The notes below the pieces were generated by a model. The model was not told where the DNA came from. It did not search any database and worked only from the letters and a program-made list of their open reading frames with translations. From Cheiracanthium punctorium (lineage: Eukaryota; Arthropoda; Arachnida; Araneae; Cheiracanthiidae): a stretch of 64,000 nucleotides of DNA. The stretch's first letter is position 1. Each line of letters starts with the position of its first letter. The DNA is taken from positions 56,179 to 120,178 of the forward strand of contig JAWZYV010013161.1 of assembly GCA_038373885.1 (NCBI GenBank), in the 5' to 3' direction. Below, piece after piece: positions 33,840 to 45,839 of the stretch. A program made the position numbers and the translations under genes.

Positions 33840-36800
33840 TACATCTCCTTGAAGCAAAATATAAAAATTGCAGCTATAAAGCCAGGTAAAACATTTAATT
33901 CAATGAATTAAACCGAACTTGTTCAATGCTTGGAATTTAAAGTAGCGCAATATTTGCCATTTTTTGCAAAGAGGAAGTGAAGAGTGGTCCAAAATTGTAC
34001 CATTCCTTATTTTTGGACCGATCCTCACATGAAAAATTTTACAACTATCTTAAGGCTACTTTAACAGTTTGAGAATGCTTTATTGTTCAGTAAGAGACTT
34101 CTTATCCTTAAACAAACTTGGCAATAAAAGATTAAAAGCACTAACATATTACATTAGCCGTTTCAAAAGGAAACTTTGCTTGATAAATTTAAGGCAAAAC
34201 TGTTAGGTTAGCGCAAAATACAACTTATGAGTAGTTTAAATCCTGAAAGAACTTAAGACATCAGTTTATCCACAAGTTTCAAAACAAAAGCAATATTTCA
34301 TAGTATCCAGGTTTTACTTTTTTAGTCGACAGCAAGCTTAATTTATTTCAAAATAAACCTGAATTAACATTAGGACGTTAAATATAAGAAAATGCAAGGC
34401 TTTGTTAAATTTAGAAATAATTTGCAATTTAATATTTAAGACCATTAAAATTTAATAAGATTTTTATTGTGAAGTCAAAGTTTAACATTATATACTAAGC
34501 AGCCAAATTGATAAAAATTATAATTAAAATAAAGTTTAAGAAATTGTTTAAAAATGCTGTCAATTGAAACAAAATTTTAACGTACATTACATAATTTTTA
34601 TGCCAACATAGAAATCTCCATTTGCTTCAGAGAACGATTTAAAAAGCCAGGCTAAACATTTATGCAGTTTATACAAAGATTTTCACTTTAAACAGTTTTA
34701 AAATTATCAACATCTGATCTTAATCTGATCAACATCTTAATCAACATCTGATCATAAAATTATCAACATCAACATCTGAGCAGGTACAAATTACAATAAA
34801 ATTGTATGTACGAAATAACGATGCAGTATATGTAGATGTTTAGGTCCAGACTTACAAAATTTTCACAACTGTCAGAGAGACTAAATGTCAGGCGAGTCCA
34901 CTGCAAGTTGGAAATTTCCTCACGAAGTGTGCTCAGATAGTATTGTCATGACGATTAAATCTTTCCGATGTCTTCAGATAAACCCAAGTGGGCACTTGTA
35001 AAGCTGCAATGTGAAAAGATAAAAATTAAGTTTTATGCAAACAGAAATACGAAAAACCATTTAAAAAGATTTAGTGAAGAAAATCCATATCAATAGTTAG
35101 CGCAAACTTTTTAGTCTTCGAAAGAAACGGGGGGAGTACTATGTCAACGTGTATACGTACACTTTATGCATGTTGAGATTTTTGAAGATTTTTGTTCAGA
35201 TTTGCCAAGAAGCCAACATATTAAAAAAGTACTTAAATTAGATCTGCACTGATCATATTTTTGTTCTTAATGCTTTACTCGTCCAACTTGTTCTTCAAAA
35301 TCTGACAAATTAATTGTATATACACATAAAATTGCAGTATCCCGAAAACATTGTATGACGAGGATGCCGTGAGAAAATAGATAAGTGCAGCGACTTGGGC
35401 GAGTTTGAAAACCCCTGGTCTAATGTGTTGCCGGTAACGGCGCTATGTCAAAAGTCGCCAATCTGATTTTGCCAATAAAATTTTCCAATACAATTCGAGG
35501 CCTTTGTTGCTAAGGTTAATCATTTTTTATTTTATCGAAAAATTGAAAATATTTACATGTTACGAACAAAACAATTAAACGAACAAAATGCAAACTTGCA
35601 AAGTTTCATTACAACGCAATGTGACGCAACGGGACATTGGTACCGGTGGTAAAGTAAATTTTAAATTTTGGTAAAATCTAGTTGTTTCCAATTTCTACGT
35701 GATCTGCAAGGATTACAACACCCTCCCCTGCGGTTTTCTCGACTTGACCCTGGCGATTTTGTTCCTCTTTACTTTGCTTAAGCCTTTATGCTTTGTTCAA
35801 GAGTAAAGATCAAGATTTTTTCACAAATCGCTAAAACGCCAAGATTTGATAAATGAAACAGATTTTTGGACGTCATTTTTTTAAACGTACCTAACTTAGG
35901 TATGGCATAATGCTATCTTTCAGTAGAATTGTACACTATTTAACAAAAATACAGACGGCAATCTTACTGGAATTCGGCAGACTGACTAGTGACATCCCCA
36001 TGTACTACAGTACAACCCATCTAAAATCTGCCATTTGGAAGAAACTTACGATTCCCAGTTCTAGAATTGTCTAATGGAATCTAGGAAGTGGGGGAAGGCT
36101 CTTTAAGAGCATTTCCTTACATTGCCAATAGTAGCTGCCATACTACAAAAAGGGCGTAGTTAAGAATTTAAAGTAACAAGCTTAGAAATTTCGTACCATT
36201 GCAGTTTATGAAAGAGCATTCCTAAACAGTTAAGGCTAATTTATCGTAAGCTGTCTAATCAAAAAACGATCATTAAATCATAACTAATATTTCAAATTGA
36301 ACTAAATGTTCTAAATACCAAAGAATTTGCAAACCTTTCCATAGTGTCTCAAAGTCGAGCTGGACGTAAATCTTCCTGGGACCGTTGAAAGTGATCAAAA
36401 GAAATTTCATTAGATGATCCAGGTCTCTTTCATCTTTAATCCAGGTCTCTTTATGCTTTCTTGGCCCGATTGGATGATTCACTTTAGGCTAGCAGAAATG
36501 GTTGAAATGTACATTTTCATAGTTACAGCTAGTCTCTACCCATTCCACAGTTAACGATCTGGTAACATGCCTTTCTGCTTAGGCTAGTTCATGGCGAACT
36601 TTCAAAAGAGCCGATTGTCTTGCCAAATTTAGAAATCATTAATGATATTACTTCAAGCTGCAAGTAATGTAGACTTTTTGGAGCCATCAGATATTTAGAA
36701 TATCCGGTTTAATGAAAGTCAAAATTTTAAATCGAATCGCATGGAATCCAACTTAAAATATGCTTATAAAGAATGTGGCTCCAGTATAAAGCATTTGAGA

Positions 36801-38060
36801 CTACTTTCCTTCAAATAGTCAAATCTACTCCAATTTCCACTTCTGCGCCAGCGAAATTAAAATCGGATGTTTAAAAATATTGTGTTTCCAGGTTCTTCCT
36901 CAAGCAGTTTTATAACCAAAGAACTAGTTCTCAGATACCAAACTAATATATACTGAAAATTTTAATAGAAATGGTAATAGTTAAAATTCGTTTCAAATGA
37001 AACAAGCTTCAATATCTTCATTACCTTAGTTCTCGAAAAAATCCGTTTTAAATTGTTAATTATAGTTACGATGAAATGTGCTTATGGATTTAACAAAGAA
37101 AATAACCAGATAATGAAGTGTAAAGTTTCCTGTATAGATGTGGGACAGTTTCTAAACAGTTAAAAACAGCTAGTTAGCAAAAAAACTTTAAATTGATAAA
37201 AGCATAATTTGACATCGAAAGTGACGAAATTATCCTGAATGTTTTGTCACCTTTTTAAAAACTATTTCAGTGTCAGTTTCCAATCCCATTTATTAAATTT
37301 TCTATTAAAATAAAAATTAACTTTTCGCTTTAAACATTTACCCAAAATCAATGTCTGCAAAAGGAGGACTGGGGTGGTTTGACATCTAGTTTTCGTAGAA
37401 AACATGTTAAACGAATCTTACGATTGGATTTTTACTTTCCAGTTAATTTTAAGAACATTAAATGACCTCTTTTAGGCCCATTTTAAACCTTTCTAATCTC
37501 GCTAAATTTTTGACTCCTGTATCAAATTTACGCCCTCTTCCAAATCTCCACGTTTACGGGCATAAAATCCGGTAGTATAATAGAGGGAAGTGCATGGCAT
37601 TAAACAGTACTCATCGGTTAACAAATCTAAATCGTAGAAACTAAGCAACCGAATTTTGATACCCCTCAGAAGTTCCTGTAATGAAATTTATGAAAATATT
37701 AACACTATAACAAGCTACTAGGCCAAACTAATAAAATAAGAATTTTAGTTCAAATAAAATTGCTCTTATTGTTAAACCTAATAGTAAATAAAACTAGGGA
37801 GAATTTTCAGCTAAATTTAAAAATGTTTTACTGCATTTCCTAAGCTTTTAAGCTTCCAAAGCTTAAAATTTAAAAATCCGGGAACTCGGTTTTTAGATTA
37901 TTCCTTTACATAATTTTGGTGAATCTTCAGATTTTCAGTCCAATTCGTTCGAAAATTTATGCACTAATTCAAATGTAATTTTTTTGGGGGGGAGGGAGGG
38001 GGGGAGGCAGATGATTACCCAAACACTTCAAAATTTCGAAAGAATTTACTGGCAGAAACT
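33840..38060. other. Non-coding part of the structured locus
   Basis: No convincing gene. A run of short CAACATCTGATC repeats lies at about 34,708-34,785. A TTGGGGGGGGAGGGAGGGG patch lies near 37,983. A small piece near 35,450 (AAAAGTCGCCAAT) may be element X debris. Confidence 0.4.
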
Positions 38061-38070
38061 TTCTTACGGA

Positions 38071-38146
38071 TGAATTATTAAAACATTGCACTTGCAAAAT
38101 CGATTTTTACAGGGCCCCAATGCAAGTGCATTGTTTTGATATTTCA
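38071..38146. ncRNA. Hairpin C of a three-member family
   Basis: The 5' arm 38,071-38,096 (contains AAAACATTGCACTTGCA) pairs with the 3' arm 38,121-38,146 (contains TGCAAGTGCATTGTTTT). This is a 26-bp stem with two mismatches. The loop at 38,097-38,120 is 24 nt with AAATCGATTT and GGGCCC. This is the strongest of the three. Confidence 0.65.
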
Positions 38147-39109
38147 TCTCTAAGTAAACTTAAAATTTCCGGCGATAAATAAATTTTCGAGAGAATCTCT
38201 GCACCTAATCTATCCAACGATAGGACTTTTGCAAATCGTAAAATTACATTGCATTTTCAATTCGGTCAGATAAAAAGATCTAAAACGGACTAGCTATAAA
38301 AATACAGTCACTTCGATGTGACGATTATTCAATTTTGAAAGTTTTAGCATCTTTACATGTCTGCTAAAACTTACTAGATATTAGGTTGATAATTAAGCAT
38401 CCAGAAACAACCTAAAATAGCACCATTACAAAAATTAAAATAGCATACCGCAGTGGGGACTCATGACCAGTTTCAGTATTAGGGCCCAAAAAAAATGGTG
38501 CGAATTAAAAAAGGGGGGAAATATAGAGAGCAACCTATCCTCCCCCCGTGCACACAGTGTAAGTAAATTTTTAGACTGGCAAATGATCAAAATGACTATA
38601 AAACTTTAGATATTTTTTACCTGCTTATGTCAATACTGAAAAGTTTACTCTATTACTAATCAAAAGGCCACGTTTCATTTAGTATTTGTCTTTCACAGCT
38701 GCTTGTTCATAACTTAAATGATTTTTTATTTTAAAATCAATATTAAAATACAAGATACATTTGCACATAGCATTTCGTTCATCAAGAAAAATTAACAGAA
38801 TCTGCACTTCAAAAAATACGATCAAGCGCATAAATTATTTCCTCCTGATCGGAAAATTTCGACAATAGTTACCGATTGCCGAAATTTCTTCGTACAGTCA
38901 TTTAGATTACCATGCAAGGGCCCGAAGATCTGGGCCCCAAAGACAGCGCCCAATACGCCGTTTACAAGCCAAGTTAATGGCGCGTCGATATGGCTTTTGT
39001 TTAGCACACCGGTTGTAGCTCTGACATGCCGTCATCAGAGCCATGTATGAAAATGGCAGTGGTTTTCAAGAAGAGGGGGAAATCCCCTCCCTATGATGTG
39101 GGGATTCAA

Positions 39110-39690
39110 AAAGGGCATTCCCCTCTCCTTGTGGCCAAGGAGGGGGAATAGACATAAATACACATACTGACGGCGGGGGGGAATTTACACATACTGACGG
39201 CGGGGGGAATTTACACATTTACTGACGGCGGGGGGGAATTACACATTACTGACGGCGGGGGGGAATTACACATACTGACGGCGGCGGGGGGAATTACACA
39301 TACTGACGGCGGCGGGGGGAATTACACATACTGACGGCGGCGGGGGGAATTACACATACTGACGGCGGCGGGGGGAATTACACATACTGACGGCGGGGGG
39401 GAATTACACATACTGACGGCGGGGGGGAATTACACATTACTGACGGCGGGGGGAAAATAGACATATACTGACGGCGGGGGGAAAATAGACATATACTGAC
39501 GGCGGGGGGAAAATAGACATATACTGACGGCGGGGGGAAAATAGACATACTGACGGCGGGGGGGAAAATAGACATACTGACGGCGGGGGGAAAATAGACA
39601 TACTGACGGCGGGGGGAAAATAGACATACTGACGGCGGGGGAAAAATAGACATACTGACGGATACACTGACGATGAAATGGACATACTGA
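39110..39690 (+). repeat. G-rich minisatellite, about 18 full and 3 degenerate units of 23-29 bp
   Basis: Each unit carries ACTGACGGC followed by a run of 5-8 G. Two subtypes are grouped: the first 11 or so units continue AATTACACAT (or AATTTACACAT), the later ones AAAATAGACAT. The array opens next to an inverted repeat (CCCCTCTCCTTG and CAAGGAGGGGG, 39,120-39,147). Repeated G-runs could form G-quadruplexes on the plus strand. Long minus-strand ORFs here encode only repeat-derived SIFPPPSV strings and I do not regard them as genes. Confidence 0.92.
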
Positions 39691-39756
39691 CGGGAATAGA
39701 AGAAATGGAAATTTTTTGCCATTCCCATTTTAGCACTGACGACGGCATGTCATACA

Positions 39757-39990
39757 GGCCGAAACCTGTACCTGTAGCCCCCCACGCTAGACAGGTACAC
39801 GGGTTTCGGCAAGGGGTCACGCGGGAGGGGGGGTGTGGAGTAGTTCTACCTCCGACCGGTGTACCCCGAGCACCGTCTTGTACGGTCGACACCCACCGTA
39901 GGAAGCCAACCCAATGGGTTTACCGCCCAACACCCACCGTGAGAATAGAAGCTCAAGGAATACAAGAAATAGTCTTAAACGGCAATATTT
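39757..39990. ncRNA. Strong GC-rich hairpin and structured segment
   Basis: GCCGAAACCTGTACCTGT (39,758-39,775) pairs perfectly with ACAGGTACACGGGTTTCGGC (39,791-39,810): 18 bp with one 2-nt bulge and a 15-nt C-rich loop. Downstream, CGGTG/CACCG and GACCG/CGGTC form shorter pairs, and ACACCCACCGT occurs twice (39,887 and 39,930). The GC content is far above the surroundings. A plus-strand ORF (39,678-40,046) crosses it but has no recognisable protein character. Confidence 0.5.
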
Positions 39991-40049
39991 ACAGCTTTAG
40001 CATGAGTCAGTTTCTATGCCCTGCACTTCCTCTTACTCCCATTTGAGAG

Positions 40050-41790
40050 CACTTTGATTTTTAAAATTTATTTTATACCCTATTCATTTGTAACGTGGCA
40101 CTACAAATAAATTTCTGCGTTATTGGCAGACTATATTTATGAATATTTGTTTGCAAAAATGAAAATTTTTGACATTTACCTAACTAAAATACTATATAAT
40201 CTGAAATATTTAATAAAAAGACTAAAATAATAGATTAAAAATCTATGAAAAGACTCCGTTCTAAAAGATAATTTCTAAATTCAACAGGGAAAACTGAATA
40301 ACATTTAGTGATATGAACGTTAGTAAAGCTTATTTGGTGGGATTTAAACTTTGTTACTCATGGGACAACACTCGTTGGAAATTATTCCCGCTTTAATGAG
40401 CATTACGAGAGTAACAACGCTAGGCGCAAAAGGGAAACCTTAGCAGATTTGTGAAAATACTAAAAGAACCATTTTTAAAATTCGGATTCAAGTTAGTATC
40501 AAGGTTGGTAAGTAGACGATTCTTTTATTTGCGTAAGTCATTATGATGATCTTCCCGAGGCTTAGACATTAAAAACAGCAAGATAATTCACAGCTACTAA
40601 GTGTTTTTTTCTAATATTCAACCAGTTATAGACCATGACGAAACCACCTGAAATACAAATAATTAGCAATTAATTTTTTCTTGCCGATATCGTTAACATA
40701 CGGTAATGCAACACCAGAGTAGTTATCTTGCAGTTTTACCATGAACATCGTCTACCATGTTATAGTGCAATTAATGTAGTATGCAACTGCCCTAAAAATT
40801 AAAGAACTTACCCAGAATAACAGTACTTTAGAATGTCATTTCGAGAAGCCTCAAGACTATTCTGTCTAGAAATTCATCAAAACCCCGCTTAAATAGCAAT
40901 GTTACACTTAATGGTAGTTATTCTTTGCGCTTTACTGGAGGTAAACTGGTACCTTAATCACTTAAGATTAGTACTCGCGATTCTTATTTAAAGACAGTAC
41001 GGTAAATTACCATCCTACAAACAGGGCACTCGAGATTTTGGTAGAAGACAAGTAGTTTTCTTAGTTAGCATGGAGAAATGCCCGCAACCTTTTGTAATCG
41101 CGTAACATGAAATTACTCTAATAAGACTTGAAAATCGCGAGCTCTAGTAGTATATAACTAAGCTTGAAGAGGATTTTACTCTTTGGAATTAACTGTAAAC
41201 TTTTACACGCTCACTTCTTTACTGAAAATACATGAAAGGAAAAATCGCAGAAACATACGCAAACCTTACGTTCACTTTTTGCGCGACGATCACGTAATGA
41301 TTAATAAAAAATAGAGAATGGCGACATGTTGATTTTGCGTTTAAGTTACTTTTTTTATAGCTGGCATCAAACTTATATTGGAGTTTTACGAACGGAATTG
41401 TCAGTGATCAGGGTAACTACACATAATCATCCCACTGACCTGGAATTATTTATCGAAACACACTTTTCATCCATACGGTTAGACGCTCATAAAATCTTTA
41501 AAGGAACAAAGTCAAGAAGCGTTTTAACGTAATGCCGTTAAAAGAATTTTAGAAAAAGTTGAATGAGCGAACAATTTAACAATACTTAAAGTGTTAACAT
41601 TGTAATCTACTATAAATGAAGTTACTAAACTTCCTTACCATTCATTCCGATGAACATGACCCATCGGCCGGAAGATCGTGGCCAAAAGCTTAAAGGACTC
41701 CCCTCGATCACGTCGACTATCTTAAATACCTTTACGAGTGCTGAGGTAAGGTGGCAAGGGCCACATAAAATCGGAACCATCTCGATGACT
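40050..41790. other. Non-coding, nothing firm
   Basis: Mixed-composition DNA with no recognisable gene. The short ORF at 41,326-41,532 is unsupported. Confidence 0.45.
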
Positions 41791-41795
41791 TCAGT

Positions 41796-42009
41796 GGTTC
41801 TATTCTGCCACGTTCGTTTAAGCGAACGTTCGGATTTGTGACGTAATTCGAAAGGTATCCTAGAATGTAAACCTTCGGTAGGGAGAATCCGCAGCTATAG
41901 TCTACCGTACCTTCCAGAATACTAACATACGTTAACTGGTTTGCGAATGATGTCAATTTGATGTCACACATCCGAACGTTCTCTTAAACAAACGTGGAAG
42001 AATAGAGCC
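41796..42009. mobile_element. 214-bp fold-back MITE
   Basis: The left arm GGTTCTATTCTGCCACGTTC and the right arm end CGTGGAAGAATAGAGCC are inverse, with about 48 bp of roughly 85% identity including CGAACGTTCGGAT. The inner arms also pair weakly around CGCAGCTATAG near 41,893. No clear target duplication was found. Confidence 0.65.
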
Positions 42010-42221
42010 CATGGGTTTGTACTGGAGCTCCAGTGCATGATTCTTAACTTTCTAACCCTTAATTGCATGAATTTTAAACAGTCTTACTAGGGTCTTACCG
42101 ATTACCGTTAGCCCTTTAACGTGCGGTGTTCGCGCCGTAAAACTACTTATTTCCTAAACTTTTACTGTTAGTCGTAAAAAAGTTTTAGCATTAGTGATAT
42201 TTCCTACCTCAATTACAGAAA

Positions 42222-42817
42222 CCCAAGCAACACAACAATGTTGTTTCAATGTGAACTTTCAATGTCGTTTCCACATGATTTTGTTCAGTTCTCTCCACAT
42301 TGTTTCAGTATAGACATTGATATAATATTGAAACAACATTGTGAAATCACACGAGGAAAACAAATAAAAAAACAAAATTTTGTGACTTTCAAGCAAAATT
42401 ATTAAAATCGTACAGAAAATTACGAAAAATAAAATTGTTGATAATTATCTACTTTAAAAAATCATTTTTATTCGTATTGACTGCTGTAAAAATGTATTAT
42501 GACAATGCTATATTTTAATACAAATTAAAATGATGTTTTCAAGTAGATAATTATCAACAATTTTATTTTTCGTAAATATCCGTATGATTTTAATAATTTT
42601 GCACGAAAGAAATAAAATCTTGTTTTTTTATTTGTTTTCCTGTTGTGATTTCACAATGTTGTTTCAATATTATATCAATGTCCATGCTGAAACAATGTGG
42701 AGAAAACTGAACAAAATCATGTGGAAACGACATTGAAAGTTCACATTGAAACAGCATTTTGTATGTTAGCATTTCAGATTTAAACTTTATTGAAACAACA
42801 TTGTTGTGTTGCTTGGG
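42222..42817. mobile_element. 596-bp fold-back element with CCCAAGCAAC ends
   Basis: The arms run from CCCAAGCAACACAACAATGT to ACATTGTTGTGTTGCTTGGG. They pair along about 270 bp, including GTGGAAACGACATTGAAAGT and its inverse and GTTGATAATTATCTACTT and its inverse. The centre is near 42,510. It is non-coding and may share a superfamily with the CCCAGCAA element at 9,386. Confidence 0.85.
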
Positions 42818-43149
42818 AACAGCATGCGCATTTTCTACTAAAGAGCTGAATGATAACATATCTAACGATAAAGCCTTAAATTTTTTACAGCAATCTTTTG
42901 GAATAACTGTATATTATTCGTGAAAGTTATGTCGGAAATATAACAATCCCTCTTAGCATCTGGAAAAACTGGAGAGTGGTGCGAAAATGCCTGGGCTTCA
43001 AAGGTTTAATGCGCATATTTGGATTATTCTACACATTAAATGTTTGATGAATGTTAGTTTTGAACACCGAACAAAGGATATGTTGGAACAGTTACTGTTC
43101 TATGATTGGCTTATTTCAAAAATGCCGGTCACGGTATCTATCTCCTAGC

Positions 43150-43390
43150 ACTTGCATGGTTGTTGTTGTGAGCATGTATATCAGAATTGTGTGCTTGGCT
43201 CGAAGCCGCTTATAAATCCTCGTCAGCAGGACACCACAAGGAGGGGTGCCCTCCGTGGGGGATCTTTCTAGGGGGTCCTAACCCATATATACGCTAAGTT
43301 TAGGAGAAAACTCCGAACGGTTAGGTCGACGGACGCGCGATGGGACCCGAACCCGGGACCTTCACACTTCGCCCGTCTACCATTTCCAGG
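43150..43390 (-). mobile_element. tRNA-derived SINE, minus strand
   Basis: On the minus strand it has TGGTAGACGGGCGAAGTGTG, CCCGGGTTCGGGTCCC, CGACCTAACCGTTCGGAGTT, then AGGACCCCCTAGAAAGATCC and a TTTATAAGCGGCTTCGAGCC tail. This is the same order as the 9.1-kb copy, whose B-box segment it matches closely. Confidence 0.85.
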
Positions 43391-43680
43391 CACTTGCATG
43401 GTCGCAAAAGTTAGAGAGAGAGAGAGAGGTTGGTTGATTGAGACCCGTAGCCAGGGGCCTATTGTCTTGATTGCTTCGAAGTGGTCCCAAAGGTTAAGAC
43501 CATACAAGTTCAACCGAACCATTGAATGGCTTTATTGTTATCTTCCTCCCAAATTCTCGAGTCATTGACGTCACGCGGTAATACAAATGCGGGTGCTAAT
43601 AATAATTTTTAAAAAGTTTTGGTGAATAAGCCAAATTTCATATCTCTTAGTGCCGTGTAAGTCACTTATTTAGTTTTTAA

Positions 43681-43956
43681 CCCATTTGTGCCCAGATATT
43701 TTTGCGACTTTCTTCTATTTTTGCCAATACCAGCAATAATAGCTAAATTTCTGATGTCAACTTCTTGGACAAGGGATGATTTCTTTTAAAATCATTATGT
43801 ATAAAAATTGAAATGTCAGCATCCTACTGGGTCATGTTAAAATATTTTGTGGAGTTGAGGTTCAATACTCGTGAATAAAGGCTAGGAAAAATAAATAACG
43901 TTTTCGTCTGATAGCGAAAATGCCGTCCCAAAAAAGGGACGCTAGGCATAAATGGG
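43681..43956. mobile_element. 276-bp piggyBac-like MITE at TTAA
   Basis: The ends CCCATTTGTGCCCAG and CTAGGCATAAATGGG are inverted, each flanked by TTAA (43,677-43,680 and 43,957-43,960). Near the middle, AAATTTCTGATGTCAACTTC resembles AAATTTCTGATGTCAATTTA inside the 17.7-kb element. The two are therefore distant relatives with different termini. Confidence 0.85.
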
Positions 43957-44050
43957 TTAAGAAAAACTACCCATAATTTACACTTGTCTATTTTATGTCT
44001 ATTTCAAGTCTAAAACATATCCATATCCACAACAAGATACCTCCTGGACA

Positions 44051-44476
44051 CAGGGCCCGTTTATCGGCAGGGCAACGGGAGCATTTGCCCTGGGCCCACC
44101 CATTTCAAGGGCCCAAAAATGTTGTATTTTTCAACAAATTTATGTTTGATAAAAAGTTTTCATTTGTTAAAAAATTTATATTCTTTAAAAAATTTTGTAT
44201 CGAAAAATATGTCATTCATGACTTCAATCGGGACCTAGCTTCAAGGTATGTTATAACCGATAGTACGTTATATCCCAGGTCCGTTATAACCAGTGTGCAC
44301 TGTATTTATATTTAGTGTTTAAACAAACAGTATATTTAAGTAGCTATATGTATCTAAAGTAACTTAGATGCATAATACTGTTTTCGTGCAATTTCCCGTA
44401 AAATATTTATGGTCCGGTGCAAAGGCCCCAAAATTTGTGTTTGCCCTGGGCCTAATATTGTGATGATCGGGCCCTG
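44051..44476 (+). mobile_element. hAT-like copy 1 (short form)
   Basis: It runs from CAGGGCCCGTTTATCGGCAG to GTGATGATCGGGCCCTG. The first 160 bp differ from copy 2 at about four positions. After AAAAATATGTC it lacks about 550 bp present in copy 2 and resumes at ATCGGGACCTAGCTTC. It retains a Tigger-like terminal stretch (inverse of CAGTGCACACTGGTTATAAC). Confidence 0.8.
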
Positions 44477-45839
44477 CCCACTATTATTAAATACGCTTAT
44501 TATAGCTAACGCACTCTAGTGTAGGTTACTACAGCACAGTCTTGAATCGATCTCACGTGCGAACGGAAAATTTTCTCTCTGAACCGCTCTCTGGGATCAG
44601 AAGCCGAGACAGCTAAGAAGTAAAACACTGATGAAATCATTCCGTTCGCACAATTTCATTGTGCACACAGGGCCATTTTTTGCGGTATCGCTTCCGGATT
44701 TTGCCTTTGTTTGTTACGTTCGGTTAGTTAATTAATTTCTTTCTCATTTTCTTAATATTTTCTTTATTTCTATCATTTTTCACAACATTATTTTTTTACA
44801 AACTATTACCCCGTGTAAATAATTAAGATGGGAGTAAAAGACGTGTTTCGGAGCTAAAACAATGACATTTTTCAATATTATCCTTTGGGGAAAAAATTGA
44901 AATAAGATAATTCAAGACAGCATCTTTGCTAACTTATCTTGGTGACGAAATGCAAGACCCAAGATGACTTGTTTTCTTTCAGTTGCATGTATTGCTTTCG
45001 TTTAACTGCTGGAAACGCAAATCTATTTTAATTTGTAAGGTGCGTCGTATCTGCACATTTAATTTTCGAAATTTGTTTTGTGAACCTCCTTTTAAATAAA
45101 CCACGAGCCGCCACTGCATCGAGGTCTACTGAGATTTTGGATCCATGAAAATACATACCCCAAGCCGAATATTTACACTCCGGTGGTTCAGAGAGTTACC
45201 ATGCTAAAAATTTGAGTACACAAGCCAGCCAGTACTATAACATATGAATATACGAGTACCGTTTCAAACGGGTTCTTACTACTTTCTCCTCTTAAATTAG
45301 AGGAACTGCGCGAACGCAGTCCCAACTACCAAAAATTATGCACCCCTACAACCGCTATTTGCGGATGTGGCGAATGTCAGCCCCTCGAAGTGCAATGAAG
45401 GGCCTCTGCTCGGGGGAGCCTCCTTCCTGATCAAGGCTGGCCCCGGTGTGAATTCAATTATGAAATAAGAAGTTGGGTTTAAATTCCAGTTCACTGCATG
45501 ATAAAAGTGGTGAAAGAACATTTCAAGCTTTTTTTTTTTGTTATTGTAAAATTTGTTTATATAATACTATTAATACAACAAAACATTCTGCTCTAAGTTA
45601 CGCAGAGCTTACTTGAATTAATTTCATAGATTTTTATACCTTTTATGAAAAAAAAAAGTATAGGCAGACAGTAGTGTAAGAAAAAGCAGTTTGATAAGTG
45701 CCATAAAGGTACACTTTCTGACAGAACAGTTTGCGATTTCAGAAATACTTTGTTTTGGAATATCAATTATTCAAATTCGGATTTTATTAAATTTTGGACT
45801 TTATAATCTATTTTCAAACTAGTTTGAATTTGAACTTTT

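Larger units (their letters stand above)
25391..41790. other. Candidate structured non-coding locus, transposon-poor apart from one recent hAT
   Basis: Apart from the hAT at 27.2-31.1 kb, a MITE near 32.6 kb and a fragment of element X near 33.1 kb, this 16-kb stretch has few of the repeat types that fill the rest of the window. It has no ORF above chance. It contains three related hairpins, a G-rich minisatellite and a strong GC-rich hairpin, each listed separately. Weak similarity continues beyond the hairpins at 33.8 and 38.1 kb (ACATCTCCTTGAAG against TCATCTCTAAGTAA), hinting that they belong to larger diverged units. Strand and boundaries are unknown. Confidence 0.35.

Noticed and set aside
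38071..38146. Hairpin C as a microRNA (the 5' arm contains ATTGCAC, a miR-92-type seed)
   Set aside because: Its relatives A and B keep the loop and change the arms, which is opposite to microRNA evolution. The seed match is 7 nt only and flanking bases do not match.
39378..39892. Minus-strand ORFs of 65-151 residues with SIFPPPSV repeats
   Set aside because: They are direct translations of the G-rich minisatellite, present in several frames at once.
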